Source of the DNA: Shouchella shacheensis
GTDB taxonomy: Bacteria; Bacillota; Bacilli; Bacillales; Bacillaceae_D
DNA length: 64,000 bases
Assembly (NCBI RefSeq): GCF_001484965.1
Contig: NZ_KQ947395.1
Coordinates: 37,087 to 101,086, forward strand
Direction of reading: 5' to 3'
The position numbers and the translations under genes are program-made. Positions 1 to 6,651 of this stretch are shown here, piece by piece. The notes under the pieces are model-generated. The model did no database searches and was not told the DNA's origin. It saw only the letters and a list, made by a program, of their open reading frames with translations. Position 1 is the stretch's first letter. Each line of letters opens with the position of its first letter.

Positions 1-30
1 TCCCCTTACGTAATGTGGGTCGAGCCTTAT

Positions 31-121
31 GGAGAAGTACCCAAGTGGCTGAAGGGGCGCCCCTGCTAAGGGTGTAGGTCGTGTGAACGGCGCGAGGGTT
101 CAAATCCCTCCTTCTCCGCCA
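31..121 (+). tRNA. tRNA-Ser (anticodon GCT)
   Basis: The acceptor arms GGAGAAG and CTTCTCC pair, the T-loop GGTTCAAATCC is present, and a long variable arm marks a class II tRNA. The anticodon loop CTGCTAA at 63-69 holds GCT (65-67), which reads AGC/AGU serine codons. The 3' CCA is encoded (119-121). It forms a small cluster with the tRNA-Leu 23 bp downstream. Confidence 0.95.
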
Positions 122-144
122 TTTTTATAAAATAGTAAGAACGC

Positions 145-227
145 GCGGGTGTGGCGGAATTGGCAGACGCGCTAGATTTAGGATCTAGTGTCTTTACGAC
201 GTGGGGGTTCAAGTCCCTTCACCCGCA
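145..227 (+). tRNA. tRNA-Leu (anticodon TAG)
   Basis: The acceptor strands GCGGGTG and CACCCGC pair. The anticodon stem CTAGA/TCTAG encloses loop TTTAGGA with anticodon TAG (179-181), reading CUA-type leucine codons. A long variable arm and the GGTTCAAGTCC T-loop fit a class II tRNA. Unlike the upstream tRNA-Ser, CCA is not encoded (TGA follows the discriminator base), so it must be added after transcription. Confidence 0.95.
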
Positions 228-232
228 TGAAA

Positions 233-267
233 AAAGCAGTGCATGAGAACATTCATGTGCTGTTTTT
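233..267 (+). terminator. Rho-independent terminator of the tRNA pair
   Basis: An inverted repeat GCAGTGCATGA / TCATGTGCTGT is followed by a run of seven T. It lies directly after tRNA-Leu and probably ends the Ser-Leu tRNA transcript. Confidence 0.85.
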
Positions 268-269
268 TT

Positions 270-377
270 GTCTAGCTCCGGCAGGTAGAAGTGTCGAGAT
301 TTTTCGTCCTGGCAAGCGTTAGCCAACGGCGGGTCAGATCGCGGGAATTTCTCGCTCATGACCAACTAGTCTTCGCG
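270..377 (+). repeat. Interspersed palindromic repeat, type A (degenerate single copy)
   Basis: The segment begins with the shared end GTCTAGCTCCGGC and continues with the type A body (GGTAGAAG, GAGATTTTTCGTCCTGGC, AATTTCTCGCT). Its 3' end lacks a clean ACCCGCCTGCGCTTTTC, so it looks decayed. It directly follows a terminator, as most copies of this family do. The remaining sequence up to ectD (378-512) is AT-rich and shows nothing else I can support. Confidence 0.7.
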
Positions 378-526
378 TATCGGTATTTGTCCAAAAAAGT
401 TATACTATTAAGAAATATTTATCGCCGCTTACTTCTAAAAAAATATCAAAATTGATGTTTTATTAGGAAATAAGCGGGTACAACATGAAGTGTACGAAAC
501 TTTCAATTTCATAGGAGGCGTTTTAC

Positions 527-1459
527 TTGAACTATCAGAACGATTTGTATCCATCAAGAACAGGGGACGAAGCGAAGATTTCTGAAAGGAAATCGCCGAT
601 CGTATATCCAGGTGGTGCAGATGGTCCACTGAAGAAAGACCAACTTCAGAGCTACGAAGACAGAGGATACATCATGCTTGAGAATGTATTCAGTAGTGAA
701 GAAGTTGAGCTTATGAAAGCAGAACTCTCTCAAACCATGAAAGCGAATGAGCACAGGGAAAGCGAAGATGTCATTAAAGAGCCTACGAGCAATGAAATTC
801 GTTCGGTATTCGAAATTCACAAGGATGGCCAATTTTTTCAGCGTCTAGCGCAAAATGAGCGTTTAATAAAAATTGCTGAGCAGTTGCTTGGAAGTCAGGT
901 CTACATCAATCAATCAAGGATCAATTTCAAGCCAGGGTTTAAAGGGAAAGAATTTTATTGGCATTCGGATTTTGAAACATGGCATATGGAAGACGGCATG
1001 CCGGATATGCGCGCCGTCAGCTGCTCCATTATACTTACGGATAACCATGAATTTAACGGGCCGTTGATGCTTATTCCTGGCTCTCATAAATGGTACGTTT
1101 CTTGTGCAGGTGAAACACCTGCCGATAATTATAAATCCTCGCTAAAACAGCAAGTCGCAGGTACACCTGATGAAGAAGGCCTTGCTTGGTTGACGGAACA
1201 AGCGGATGGTCAAATTGACCGTGCAACCGGTCCGGCTGGCTCGGTATTGTTTTTTGAGTCCAATACGATGCACGGATCAAACGGGAATTTATCTCCGTAT
1301 TCGCGCAGCAACGTGTTCTTTGTGTTCAACTCGGTTGAAAACAAACTCGTACAACCGTTCTCTGGACAATCGCCGAGACCGGAATTCCTGGCTAATCGAA
1401 AAAGCTTTGAGCCAATTGCACCGCAGAGTGGGATGTTAACAGGAATGTTCAGTCGGTAA
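527..1459 (+). CDS. ectD: Ectoine hydroxylase EctD
   Basis: This is an Fe(II)/2-oxoglutarate-dependent dioxygenase that converts ectoine to 5-hydroxyectoine, a cytoplasmic compatible solute. The 310-residue length is normal for EctD. The family signature FYWHSDFETWHMEDGMP is at about residues 143-159. The iron ligands H146 and D148, with the distal histidine near 249 (NTMHG), match the known EctD positions. The start is TTG at 527, chosen because AGGAGGCG lies seven bases upstream and no ATG fits better. Ectoine synthesis genes ectABC are not in this window, so ectD stands alone here, beside tRNA genes and with its own terminator. Regulation by salt or temperature is likely from the family but no promoter was resolved. 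Confidence 0.95.
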   Translation: MNYQNDLYPSRTGDEAKISERKSPIVYPGGADGPLKKDQLQSYEDRGYIMLENVFSSEEVELMKAELSQTMKANEHRESEDVIKEPTSNEIRSVFEIHKDGQFFQRLAQNERLIKIAEQLLGSQVYINQSRINFKPGFKGKEFYWHSDFETWHMEDGMPDMRAVSCSIILTDNHEFNGPLMLIPGSHKWYVSCAGETPADNYKSSLKQQVAGTPDEEGLAWLTEQADGQIDRATGPAGSVLFFESNTMHGSNGNLSPYSRSNVFFVFNSVENKLVQPFSGQSPRPEFLANRKSFEPIAPQSGMLTGMFSR

Positions 1460-1460
1460 A

Positions 1461-1487
1461 AAAAGGAGGTGAGTAGCCTCCTTTTTT
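1461..1487 (+). terminator. Terminator of ectD
   Basis: The hairpin GGAGG-TGAGTAG-CCTCC is preceded by A-rich and followed by T-rich sequence, starting one base after the ectD stop codon. Confidence 0.85.
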
Positions 1488-1542
1488 CTATGCAATACGC
1501 AAGGGGGAAAGAAGCGCCGGAGGAAGTGTGCTCATAACGTTC

Positions 1543-1571
1543 AAAAAAGCCTGAGCTACTCAGGCTTTTTT
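1543..1571. terminator. Bidirectional terminator overlapping the end of yidD
   Basis: A perfect hairpin GCCTGAG-CTA-CTCAGGC is flanked by six A and six T, so it can act in both directions. Its loop is the stop codon of the minus-strand yidD gene, so the 5' arm encodes the last residues of YidD. Confidence 0.9.
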
Positions 1572-1789
1572 CTGTTCTTACAAGGCACAGGGTCAAACCC
1601 TCCGCGATGAAAGGGATGGCATTTTGAAATCCGCCGAATGGCAAGCAGGCTCCCCTTAAACGGGCCAAATCGATGAATCGCCTCGATGCTGTAATGGGAG
1701 CATGTCGGGTAAAAACGGCAGGAAGGGGGGGTTAATGGGGAAATAAAGCGTTGGTAAAAGCGAATCGGAGCGATCAGTAATTTTCTCAT
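1556..1789 (-). CDS. yidD: Membrane protein insertion efficiency factor YidD
   Basis: A 77-residue protein of the YidD (DUF37) family, a small membrane-associated factor that helps YidC/Oxa1-type insertion of inner membrane proteins. The family pattern is clear: an N-terminal amphipathic segment ([15 protein letters not shown]), then [15 protein letters not shown] with two conserved cysteines, then GPFKG and [13 protein letters not shown] near the C-terminus. The start ATG at 1789 has AAAGGA upstream. It is monocistronic, convergent with ectD, and its stop codon lies in the loop of a shared bidirectional terminator. The gene is not usually part of the com region, so its position next to comGC is a local rearrangement. 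Confidence 0.93.
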   Translation of the reverse strand: MRKLLIAPIRFYQRFISPLTPPSCRFYPTCSHYSIEAIHRFGPFKGSLLAIRRISKCHPFHRGGFDPVPCKNRKKPE

Positions 1790-1999
1790 AATGGAGTCCT
1801 TTCAAAAAGCAACCTTTGTCGCCTAGTATATCAAAAGATGAAATGCTCGGCGACGCAAAAAAACTAAAAATATTCGTCGATGAAGCAGGAAACCGCACGT
1901 TCCGTGTCTAATTATAGCAAGAACCCACATACGAAGGGAGGATCGCTTGTCCCTTGTCCCCGCAATACGTCCCTAAAACTTACCCCGAGGTGATTAAAA
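1790..1999. other. Gap where comGA and comGB would be expected
   Basis: In the usual Bacillus operon comGA (ATPase) and comGB (polytopic membrane protein) precede comGC. Here the 210 bp between yidD and comGC contain neither gene nor a recognisable remnant. The only plus-strand coding-like stretch is a 22-codon frame at 1843-1911 (ATG to TAA) whose product ends IFVDEAGNRTFRV. It has no good ribosome site and could be the tail of a deleted gene. A GAGGTG at 1987-1992 serves as the comGC ribosome site. Confidence 0.6.
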
Positions 2000-2308
2000 G
2001 TGAAAACGGTTTTCCGTAACCAACGTGGTTTCACGCTTGTTGAAATGCTAGTCGTGTTGATGATTATTTCCATTTTGTTGCTGATTGCTTTGCCGAATAT
2101 GACGAAAAACAATGATACAGCCGCCGGGAAAAGCTGTGAGGCGACGCAAAAACTCTTGCAAACGCAAGTGGTCGCCTACGAAGTTGAACAAGGTTCGCCT
2201 CCCGCAAACTTAGAAACGCTTGTTACAGAAGGATACGTAGACACCGCATCATGTACGAACGGTCAAACTCTTCAACTCAACGGTAAAGAAGTCGTCATCT
2301 CCTCATGA
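2000..2308 (+). CDS. comGC: Competence major pseudopilin ComGC
   Basis: A 102-residue type IV pilin-like protein, the major subunit of the competence pseudopilus used in DNA uptake. The class III signal sequence is textbook: a short basic leader, then RGFTLVEM at residues 9-16 followed by a hydrophobic helix (to about 30). Processing by ComC prepilin peptidase is expected after Gly10. Cysteines in SCEAT and ASCTNG could form the intramolecular disulfide known for the family. The start is GTG at 2000 behind GAGGTG. It is the first gene of the surviving comG operon and overlaps comGD by four bases. The expected upstream comGA and comGB are absent. Confidence 0.93.
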   Translation: MKTVFRNQRGFTLVEMLVVLMIISILLLIALPNMTKNNDTAAGKSCEATQKLLQTQVVAYEVEQGSPPANLETLVTEGYVDTASCTNGQTLQLNGKEVVISS

Positions 2309-2739
2309 ACGAACGTGGCTTTACCCTTGTCGAACTCCTCCTTTCTCTCACCATCTTATCCATGATGATCTTACTTCCTATTCTTTTAATTCCCAACTTC
2401 CACCAAAACAACGAAGCCAAGCAAATTGCCGGAAAAATCCGTGAAGACTTGCTTATCGCTCAGCAGGTTGCGATGGCGCAAGGCAAGACTGCGAGGGTGC
2501 AATTTCGCCAAACAGAAAAGGCCATGCTCATTTTTGTGGATGGCCGAACGTTCGAAAAAATCCCCTATGTTGACGAAGGGATGAGCTTCAGCTCTCGAAC
2601 GATGGATATCGCGCAAATTGGCTTTTTAGCAAACGGGCATCCTCAGCGCGCGGGCACGTTTGAAATGGCGGTTCACGGGAAGCGTTATGCGTACACACTG
2701 CATATCGGCAAAGGGAGGGTGACGTATCGTGAACTCTAA
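2305..2739 (+). CDS. comGD: Competence minor pseudopilin ComGD
   Basis: A 144-residue minor pseudopilin of the competence DNA uptake apparatus, with N-terminal motif ERGFTLVELLLSL followed by a hydrophobic segment to about residue 28. The body has the small beta-rich appearance of GspH-like minor pseudopilins. It starts with ATG overlapping the comGC stop and ends 11 bases inside comGE, so translational coupling is likely. Assignment to ComGD rests on order, size and motif, since sequence conservation is low in this family. Confidence 0.88.
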   Translation: MNERGFTLVELLLSLTILSMMILLPILLIPNFHQNNEAKQIAGKIREDLLIAQQVAMAQGKTARVQFRQTEKAMLIFVDGRTFEKIPYVDEGMSFSSRTMDIAQIGFLANGHPQRAGTFEMAVHGKRYAYTLHIGKGRVTYREL

Positions 2740-3034
2740 CGGCTTTGCTTTGATGGAAGTGCTAATGAGCCTACTCTTGCTGGGGGTCATTGGATCGGTC
2801 ATCCTGCCGATGTATGTGCTTGTTTACGAAGAACGAGCGGCGATCGCTGAAAAGCAAGCCCTGCTTCTGGAACTTGAAGAAGCGGTGCATTCCCATTATA
2901 CGAATCAACGTTCTCCTGCTGGTGTTGAAGGTGTCTATAAGCGAGAGCAAGAGGGCCTGACCGCCTATTGTGGGACATGGGAAAGGCGGGGAGGAGCTAG
3001 CCATGAGATTTGCTTTTATGCGAGCAGCAGATGA
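2729..3034 (+). CDS. comGE: Competence minor pseudopilin ComGE
   Basis: A 101-residue minor pseudopilin with N-terminal motif NGFALMEVLMSLLLLG at residues 4-19, a prepilin-peptidase-type signal in which Ala replaces the usual Thr. It starts with GTG at 2729 behind GGGAGGGTGA and overlaps both neighbours. Its 3' end overlaps the comGF start by about 30 bp. It is assigned ComGE from position and size. Confidence 0.85.
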   Translation: MNSNGFALMEVLMSLLLLGVIGSVILPMYVLVYEERAAIAEKQALLLELEEAVHSHYTNQRSPAGVEGVYKREQEGLTAYCGTWERRGGASHEICFYASSR

Positions 3035-3470
3035 ACGCGGCTTCACGCTGCTTGAACAGCTGGTTGCGCTTGCGATCTTTTTTCTGATCGTGGCGGTTGT
3101 CCCGCAGTTGTTAAAAGCGGTACCCCATAGCTTGCAGGCGGGGCAAGTCCATCAGCAGGATGTGCAGATGTTCTTTAATCACATTGCAAAAGAAGCGAAA
3201 GAGGCGGAGCTTGTCGTTTGGAGAGGGGAGGGGCTGCAAGTGCACGAAACCAGTGATTCTGTCATCTCTTATGAGATCAGACGCGCGGGAACGATCCAGC
3301 GGTTTCGAAATCGTGCTGGACATGTCCCCGTTCTTGAGGGGGTAGAGCGTTTCGAATGTGCAACGGAAACCGAGTACGTTCGCTGCACCGTGCAAATGGA
3401 AAAAGGCCCTGAGTATACACGGACCTTCCTGCCGGCCAGGAAGGCGGTGCAACATGTTCGCGGCCAATGA
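3003..3470 (+). CDS. comGF: Competence minor pseudopilin ComGF
   Basis: A 155-residue pseudopilin, with ERGFTLLEQLVALAIF near residues 11-26 as the prepilin signal and first helix. The start ATG at 3003 is preferred over an upstream in-frame start at 2970, because GGGGAGGAG lies just upstream and the shorter form gives a normal-length leader. The reading frame overlaps the end of comGE and runs into comGG by 17 bases, so the group is translated as a tightly coupled unit. Confidence 0.87.
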   Translation: MRFAFMRAADERGFTLLEQLVALAIFFLIVAVVPQLLKAVPHSLQAGQVHQQDVQMFFNHIAKEAKEAELVVWRGEGLQVHETSDSVISYEIRRAGTIQRFRNRAGHVPVLEGVERFECATETEYVRCTVQMEKGPEYTRTFLPARKAVQHVRGQ

Positions 3471-3828
3471 GCGAGGAGGAATATTTCCGCTCGTACTGTT
3501 CATTCTTTTTCTGCTCAGTGGCATGTTCTCTTTCCATCTGTATACGTATGAACGTGAGTTGCGCTTTACCGAGGAACAAGAGTATTTAATGAAGCTTGAA
3601 AATCTTCTGCAGCTTGCGCTCTCTGAAGTTGTACAGGAAGATCCCTTGATTGAAGCAACCCAACAAATGAACTACCCAAGTGGGGAAGTTCGTGCGGTGA
3701 TTAAAGAAACGGAGGAGGGAATGCGAATACGGATGCATGCGGAACTCGATAATGGCTATGTACGGAGTGCCAGCGCGGTACTTGATCTTCAAACAGGCAG
3801 GCTTCTATCTTATAAAGAGCCTCTTTGA
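3454..3828 (+). CDS. comGG: Competence protein ComGG
   Basis: A 124-residue protein with a short N-terminal leader (ANERGGIFPLVLFILFLL) that resembles but does not keep the strict prepilin signal, as known for ComGG. One hydrophobic segment (residues about 9-26) is followed by a charged, extracytoplasmic domain. The ATG at 3454 behind AGGAAGG is chosen because the longer frame reads through the coding end of comGF. It is the last comG gene, 44 bp before yqzE. It is identified from position and layout rather than strong similarity. Confidence 0.82.
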   Translation: MFAANERGGIFPLVLFILFLLSGMFSFHLYTYERELRFTEEQEYLMKLENLLQLALSEVVQEDPLIEATQQMNYPSGEVRAVIKETEEGMRIRMHAELDNGYVRSASAVLDLQTGRLLSYKEPL

Positions 3829-3872
3829 TTAAAATACACCGCTTCCGGCAAGAATAAGGAAGGGGTGATACT

Positions 3873-4052
3873 ATGTCCTTTCAAGATTTAGTGAAGTTCG
3901 CCACGGAAGAAATGGTGCGTCAAATTGACAAACCAAAGGTCGAACGTCTAGCCGAACGACAGGAAAGAAAGGAACAAAAAGCGTCGTTTTCTATGCGAGC
4001 ATTTGGTGTCATGCCGATGGCCTTTGCTCTAATGAAGCGACAAAAGGAGTAG
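3873..4052 (+). CDS. yqzE: YqzE family protein
   Basis: A 59-residue basic protein with N-terminus MSFQDLVKFATEEMVRQID, a charged middle rich in Glu/Arg/Lys and a short hydrophobic C-terminal stretch (AFGVMPMAFALM). This is the layout of YqzE, which follows comGG in Bacillus. ATG at 3873 follows AAGGAAGGGGTGA. The function is unknown. In Bacillus the gene lies downstream of comGG and may be read by the competence transcript. Strong GC-rich hairpins follow immediately. Confidence 0.88.
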   Translation: MSFQDLVKFATEEMVRQIDKPKVERLAERQERKEQKASFSMRAFGVMPMAFALMKRQKE

Positions 4053-4057
4053 GGTGG

Positions 4058-4119
4058 GCACGCGCGGCAACCCCGGACGCCGCGCGTGTCTAGCGCAGGC
4101 GAGGTGACCTGCCTGCGCT
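4058..4119 (+). terminator. Two consecutive GC-rich hairpins after yqzE
   Basis: The first hairpin is CACGCGCGGC / GCCGCGCGTG (4058-4087, perfect 10-bp stem). The second is GCGCAGGC / GCCTGCGC (about 4094-4119), followed by TTTTC. The second is bracketed by TCTAG and TGCGCTTTTC, the ends of the interspersed repeat family, so it may be a minimal, internally deleted copy that serves as terminator for the com operon. Confidence 0.75.
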
Positions 4120-4125
4120 TTTCTT

Positions 4126-4493
4126 GTCTAACTCCGACGGGTAGAAGCTCGGGATTTTTCAGTCCTGCCCGGAAATCCAAGTTCGGGATTTCTCGTGCAG
4201 GCCTTCCAAAATCCGCGCTTCTGTTCGACCCGCCTGCGCCTTTCGGGTTGTCTAGCTCCGGCGGGTAGAAGCTCGGGATTTTTCAGTCCTGGCCTGAAAT
4301 CCAAGGTCGGGATTTCTAGTCCAGGCCTTCCAAAATCCGCGCTTCTGATCAACCCGCCTACGCTTTTCGAGTCTAGCTCCGGCGCCCACTCGCTCGAGGT
4401 TTTTTCACGCCGCCAGATCAAGCCAAAATCGGGCTTGATGCTGCCGTCGCTCCAGAACTTGTCGCACGTGAGCAGGGCGCCTGCGCTTTTCGG
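4126..4493 (+). repeat. Tandem array of three interspersed palindromic repeats (A-A-B)
   Basis: Three head-to-tail units each start GTCTA(G/A)CTCCG and end near CGCTTTTCG. Units 1 (4126-4249) and 2 (4250-4370) are type A: the arm GGCGGGTAGAAGC near the start is mirrored by GCTTCT...ACCCGCC near the end, with CGGGATTTTTCAGTCCTG and its partner inside. Unit 3 (4371-4493) is type B: GGCGCCCACTCGCTCGAGG is mirrored by a GTGAGCAGGGCGCC arm, with TCAAGCC/GGGCTTGA inside. The units lie wholly between genes. Confidence 0.9.
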
Positions 4494-4507
4494 TCTACAA
4501 GTAAGCA

Positions 4508-4537
4508 TTTACAACAAATGTCTACTTCGTATATAAT
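4508..4537 (+). promoter_or_regulatory. Sigma-A type promoter of the DUF2626 gene
   Basis: TTTACA (4508-4513) and TATAAT (4532-4537) are separated by 18 bases, about 50 bp before the start codon of the next gene. The consensus -10 makes this a good vegetative promoter candidate. Confidence 0.7.
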
Positions 4538-4586
4538 ATAGAGGACGAATGTCTAGCGGTGAGATTCATGTAAAGGAGGGAAATCA

Positions 4587-4829
4587 ATGGAGCGTATGTA
4601 CCGCGTGCTTGCGTTTTGGACAGGTATCTTTGCTGTACTTTTTTATATTGGCGACATGCCTTACATGGCCTTGCTGTTTTTTGCGCAAACAGGCGTGCTT
4701 CTTGCCTTAAGCTATTTAAAACTTTCTGAGAGGGTGTACGTCTACATCTTTGCGGCGTATTGCACCATTTTCTTTGTCGGGTTCACGTACTATTCCACGT
4801 TCTTGCTTGTTCCAAGTTTCGGGCATTAA
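4587..4829 (+). CDS. yqgY: DUF2626 family membrane protein (YqgY)
   Basis: An 80-residue, very hydrophobic protein with two or three membrane segments (about residues 8-25, 27-43 and 50-72). N-terminus MERMYRVLAFWTGIFAVLFYIGD and gene position identify the small DUF2626/YqgY family, conserved in Bacillaceae and of unknown function. AAAGGAGGG lies nine bases before the ATG. It is transcribed alone from a good promoter and is convergent with the hydrolase gene downstream. Confidence 0.88.
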   Translation: MERMYRVLAFWTGIFAVLFYIGDMPYMALLFFAQTGVLLALSYLKLSERVYVYIFAAYCTIFFVGFTYYSTFLLVPSFGH

Positions 4830-4838
4830 TTTACATAG

Positions 4839-4880
4839 GCCGTTGCTTGCGGCATGCGCGAGCAACGGCTCTTCCTGAGC
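4839..4880. terminator. Hairpin between yqgY and yqgX
   Basis: GCCGTTGCT (4839-4847) pairs with AGCAACGGC (4861-4869), with further pairing of TGCG/CGCG inside, followed by TCTTCC. It lies between convergent genes. The poor T-run makes its terminator strength uncertain. Confidence 0.6.
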
Positions 4881-4886
4881 ATTTCA

Positions 4887-5519
4887 TTAAAAGCCCGAAA
4901 GAAAAGGGTTCTGGTCCATTTCGGCTCCGATGGTGGTCACTGGTCCATGACCGCAGGCCACGGTTGTATTCTCAGGGAGGGTTAGCAATTTCTCGTGAAT
5001 GCTTGCGAGAAGCTGTTCATGGTTGCCTCCGGGGAGATCCGTTCGGCCAATACCGCTTGCGAACAGGGCATCTCCAGAGAAAACAATCGCCTCCTCTTGG
5101 TAATAATACGAGACGCTTCCTGGGGAATGACCAGGAGTTTTCAATAGTGAAAACGTGAACGCTCCAATGGTCAGCTCCTCGTCCTTGTCTGTGAGAACTA
5201 CATCGGCAGCCTTCGCTTTAATAGCGGGCAAACCAAAGCGCTCGGAGCCATTTTGACTCGGATCGACCAGCCATTCCTGCTCGGCTTCGTGAATGTAAAC
5301 GGGGCACCCAAAGGCGTTGCGAACGTCGTCGACGGCCCCCATATGGTCAAAATGGGCGTGGGTGAGGAGGATCGCCAGCGGGTGCATCTCTGATTGATGG
5401 AGCCATCTCAGCAGCGCATCGCCGTCTCCGCCTGGGTCGATAATGACGCATTCGTTGCTTTTGTTTTGCAGGACAAAGGCATTGGTCTGCAAAGGTCCGA
5501 GTGGAAGTTGTTTGTTCAT
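4887..5519 (-). CDS. yqgX: MBL-fold hydrolase, YqgX / glyoxalase II-like
   Basis: A 210-residue metallo-beta-lactamase-fold hydrolase. The dinuclear metal motif THAHFDHMGA is at about residues 57-66, and further ligands appear in the TPGHSPGS and FSGDALF motifs and the late CGHGP. The family includes hydroxyacylglutathione hydrolase-like enzymes, and YqgX-type proteins in Bacillus are thought to act in bacillithiol-linked methylglyoxal or thioester detoxification. The substrate cannot be told from sequence. ATG at 5519 is chosen over an upstream in-frame ATG (5549), because GGAGGCG sits right before it and the product then begins with the family-typical strand NKQLPLGPLQTNAF. It is cytoplasmic and single-gene. 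Confidence 0.88.
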   Translation of the reverse strand: MNKQLPLGPLQTNAFVLQNKSNECVIIDPGGDGDALLRWLHQSEMHPLAILLTHAHFDHMGAVDDVRNAFGCPVYIHEAEQEWLVDPSQNGSERFGLPAIKAKAADVVLTDKDEELTIGAFTFSLLKTPGHSPGSVSYYYQEEAIVFSGDALFASGIGRTDLPGGNHEQLLASIHEKLLTLPENTTVACGHGPVTTIGAEMDQNPFLSGF

Positions 5520-5631
5520 GGGATCGCCTCCAGTGCATGATCTTTTCATGTTTCATCATACCTTTTTTAAATCACAGATGCTACTAAGAGGTAGCTCGAA
5601 TGGCCTTTCACTATTTTAAGGGGGGACAGAA

Positions 5632-5814
5632 ATGTTTTTAGCGATTCTGTTTTTGCTCGTAGCGATTTTTTCCGCGGTAGGGGCGTATACAAGCTTTAAG
5701 GGAAAGAACTTCTTTGCCGTTGGCTTTAGCCTGATATCTGTTGCGGTGTTCGGCTTCTTTTCTATAGCGACTCTCTATTCATTGATTGTTCACGGAACTG
5801 GAGCTCCATTATAG
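5632..5814 (+). CDS. yqgW: DUF2759 family membrane protein (YqgW)
   Basis: A 60-residue membrane protein with two hydrophobic segments (residues about 3-20 and 28-53) joined by a short basic loop (TSFKGKNFF). Length, loop and position match the DUF2759/YqgW family of Bacillaceae, which has no known function. ATG follows AAGGGGGG. A strong bidirectional terminator separates it from the convergent yqhG. Confidence 0.85.
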   Translation: MFLAILFLLVAIFSAVGAYTSFKGKNFFAVGFSLISVAVFGFFSIATLYSLIVHGTGAPL

Positions 5815-5842
5815 AAAAAACCAACCGATCGGTTGGTTTTTT
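5815..5842. terminator. Bidirectional terminator between yqgW and yqhG
   Basis: The perfect 16-base palindrome CCAACCGATCGGTTGG is flanked by A6 and T6, placed between the ends of two convergent genes. It touches the yqhG stop codon. Confidence 0.92.
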
Positions 5843-6651
5843 CACTGCTTAAAAACTTGCTGCTGCAAGTAAAAAATTCCTCCATTAATGAGTTTGACTT
5901 CAATATGCGGCTCATATTGTTCCTGGAGTGCTTGTTTTTCCGATTCGTAACTCTTGGGCTTCTGCTCTTGGTTTTCATAAAACGCTTCAAGAAGCGCAAG
6001 GTCGGTATTCCAACGTTCGACGGCTTCCATCGCCCAATCGTCGGGTTCATTTTCAGCGAATGTCCGAATCATCTTTTGTAGACGGAGAATTCCGCTTTCA
6101 ACTTTGATCAGCGGAGAAAGGGTGAAGCAGTAGTCGGGAATTTTGGGCGTCAGTGGTTTTTTGATGACTTGCTCATAAAAGTTGGGCACAATCTGTCCGT
6201 GAATTAAATTTAAACCTAGGGAAAGGATGACGTCCTTTTTGCGGTCGCATTGAAAAGAGACGTTGGCATTCAAGCAGAGCCACGGATGAAAAGGCTGGGA
6301 CGATTGTTTCGAATCGGGAGGCCATTGGACATGTTCATAAAGGCGTATAAACGAGCCGAGCGACTGCGCAGAGTTGAAAATTTGCCGCAGCCGTGGAGAG
6401 CCAAAATGAAGCGGCTCTCCTTTGACGTCCTCCGGAGCATTGTTGGCATCTGTCACCAATGTAAGCGCCATCGGGTTGGGCACACCGCCCGTTTTCTCGA
6501 GGTAGTGCCAGTAGAAGGGGCGGTTCATCAACTCCTTGTCCAGGTCCACAGAGAGCTGGACTTTTAAATAGGCTGGCGTTTCTTCAAGAACCCGACTGTC
6601 ATTGGCGACAAAATAACGGCGCACATAATTATGAACTTCTTGCTGCTTCAT
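5842..6651 (-). CDS. yqhG: YqhG family protein
   Basis: A 269-residue soluble protein of the YqhG family, found in Bacillaceae almost always next to the SNF2-type ATPase gene yqhH. The N-terminus QEVHNYVRRYFVANDSRVLEE and the RPFYWHYLEKTGGVPNPM segment (about residues 40-60) are family-typical. No catalytic motif is recognised and function is unknown. It starts with ATG behind AGGAGG and overlaps the 3' end of yqhH by 23 bp, so the two proteins are probably made in a fixed ratio and may act together. Confidence 0.88.
   Translation of the reverse strand: MKQQEVHNYVRRYFVANDSRVLEETPAYLKVQLSVDLDKELMNRPFYWHYLEKTGGVPNPMALTLVTDANNAPEDVKGEPLHFGSPRLRQIFNSAQSLGSFIRLYEHVQWPPDSKQSSQPFHPWLCLNANVSFQCDRKKDVILSLGLNLIHGQIVPNFYEQVIKKPLTPKIPDYCFTLSPLIKVESGILRLQKMIRTFAENEPDDWAMEAVERWNTDLALLEAFYENQEQKPKSYESEKQALQEQYEPHIEVKLINGGIFYLQQQVFKQ

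Noticed and set aside
527-1459. General phytanoyl-CoA dioxygenase instead of EctD
   Set aside because: The full HSDFETWHxEDGMP signature with H146/D148 is specific to ectoine hydroxylases.
4126-4493. CRISPR array
   Set aside because: Units are ~123 bp, palindromic and directly abutting, with no unique spacers and no cas genes.
4086-4536. Open frames on both strands across the repeat array
   Set aside because: They arise from repeat units read in phase and recur in each array. They show no ribosome sites or protein family resemblance.
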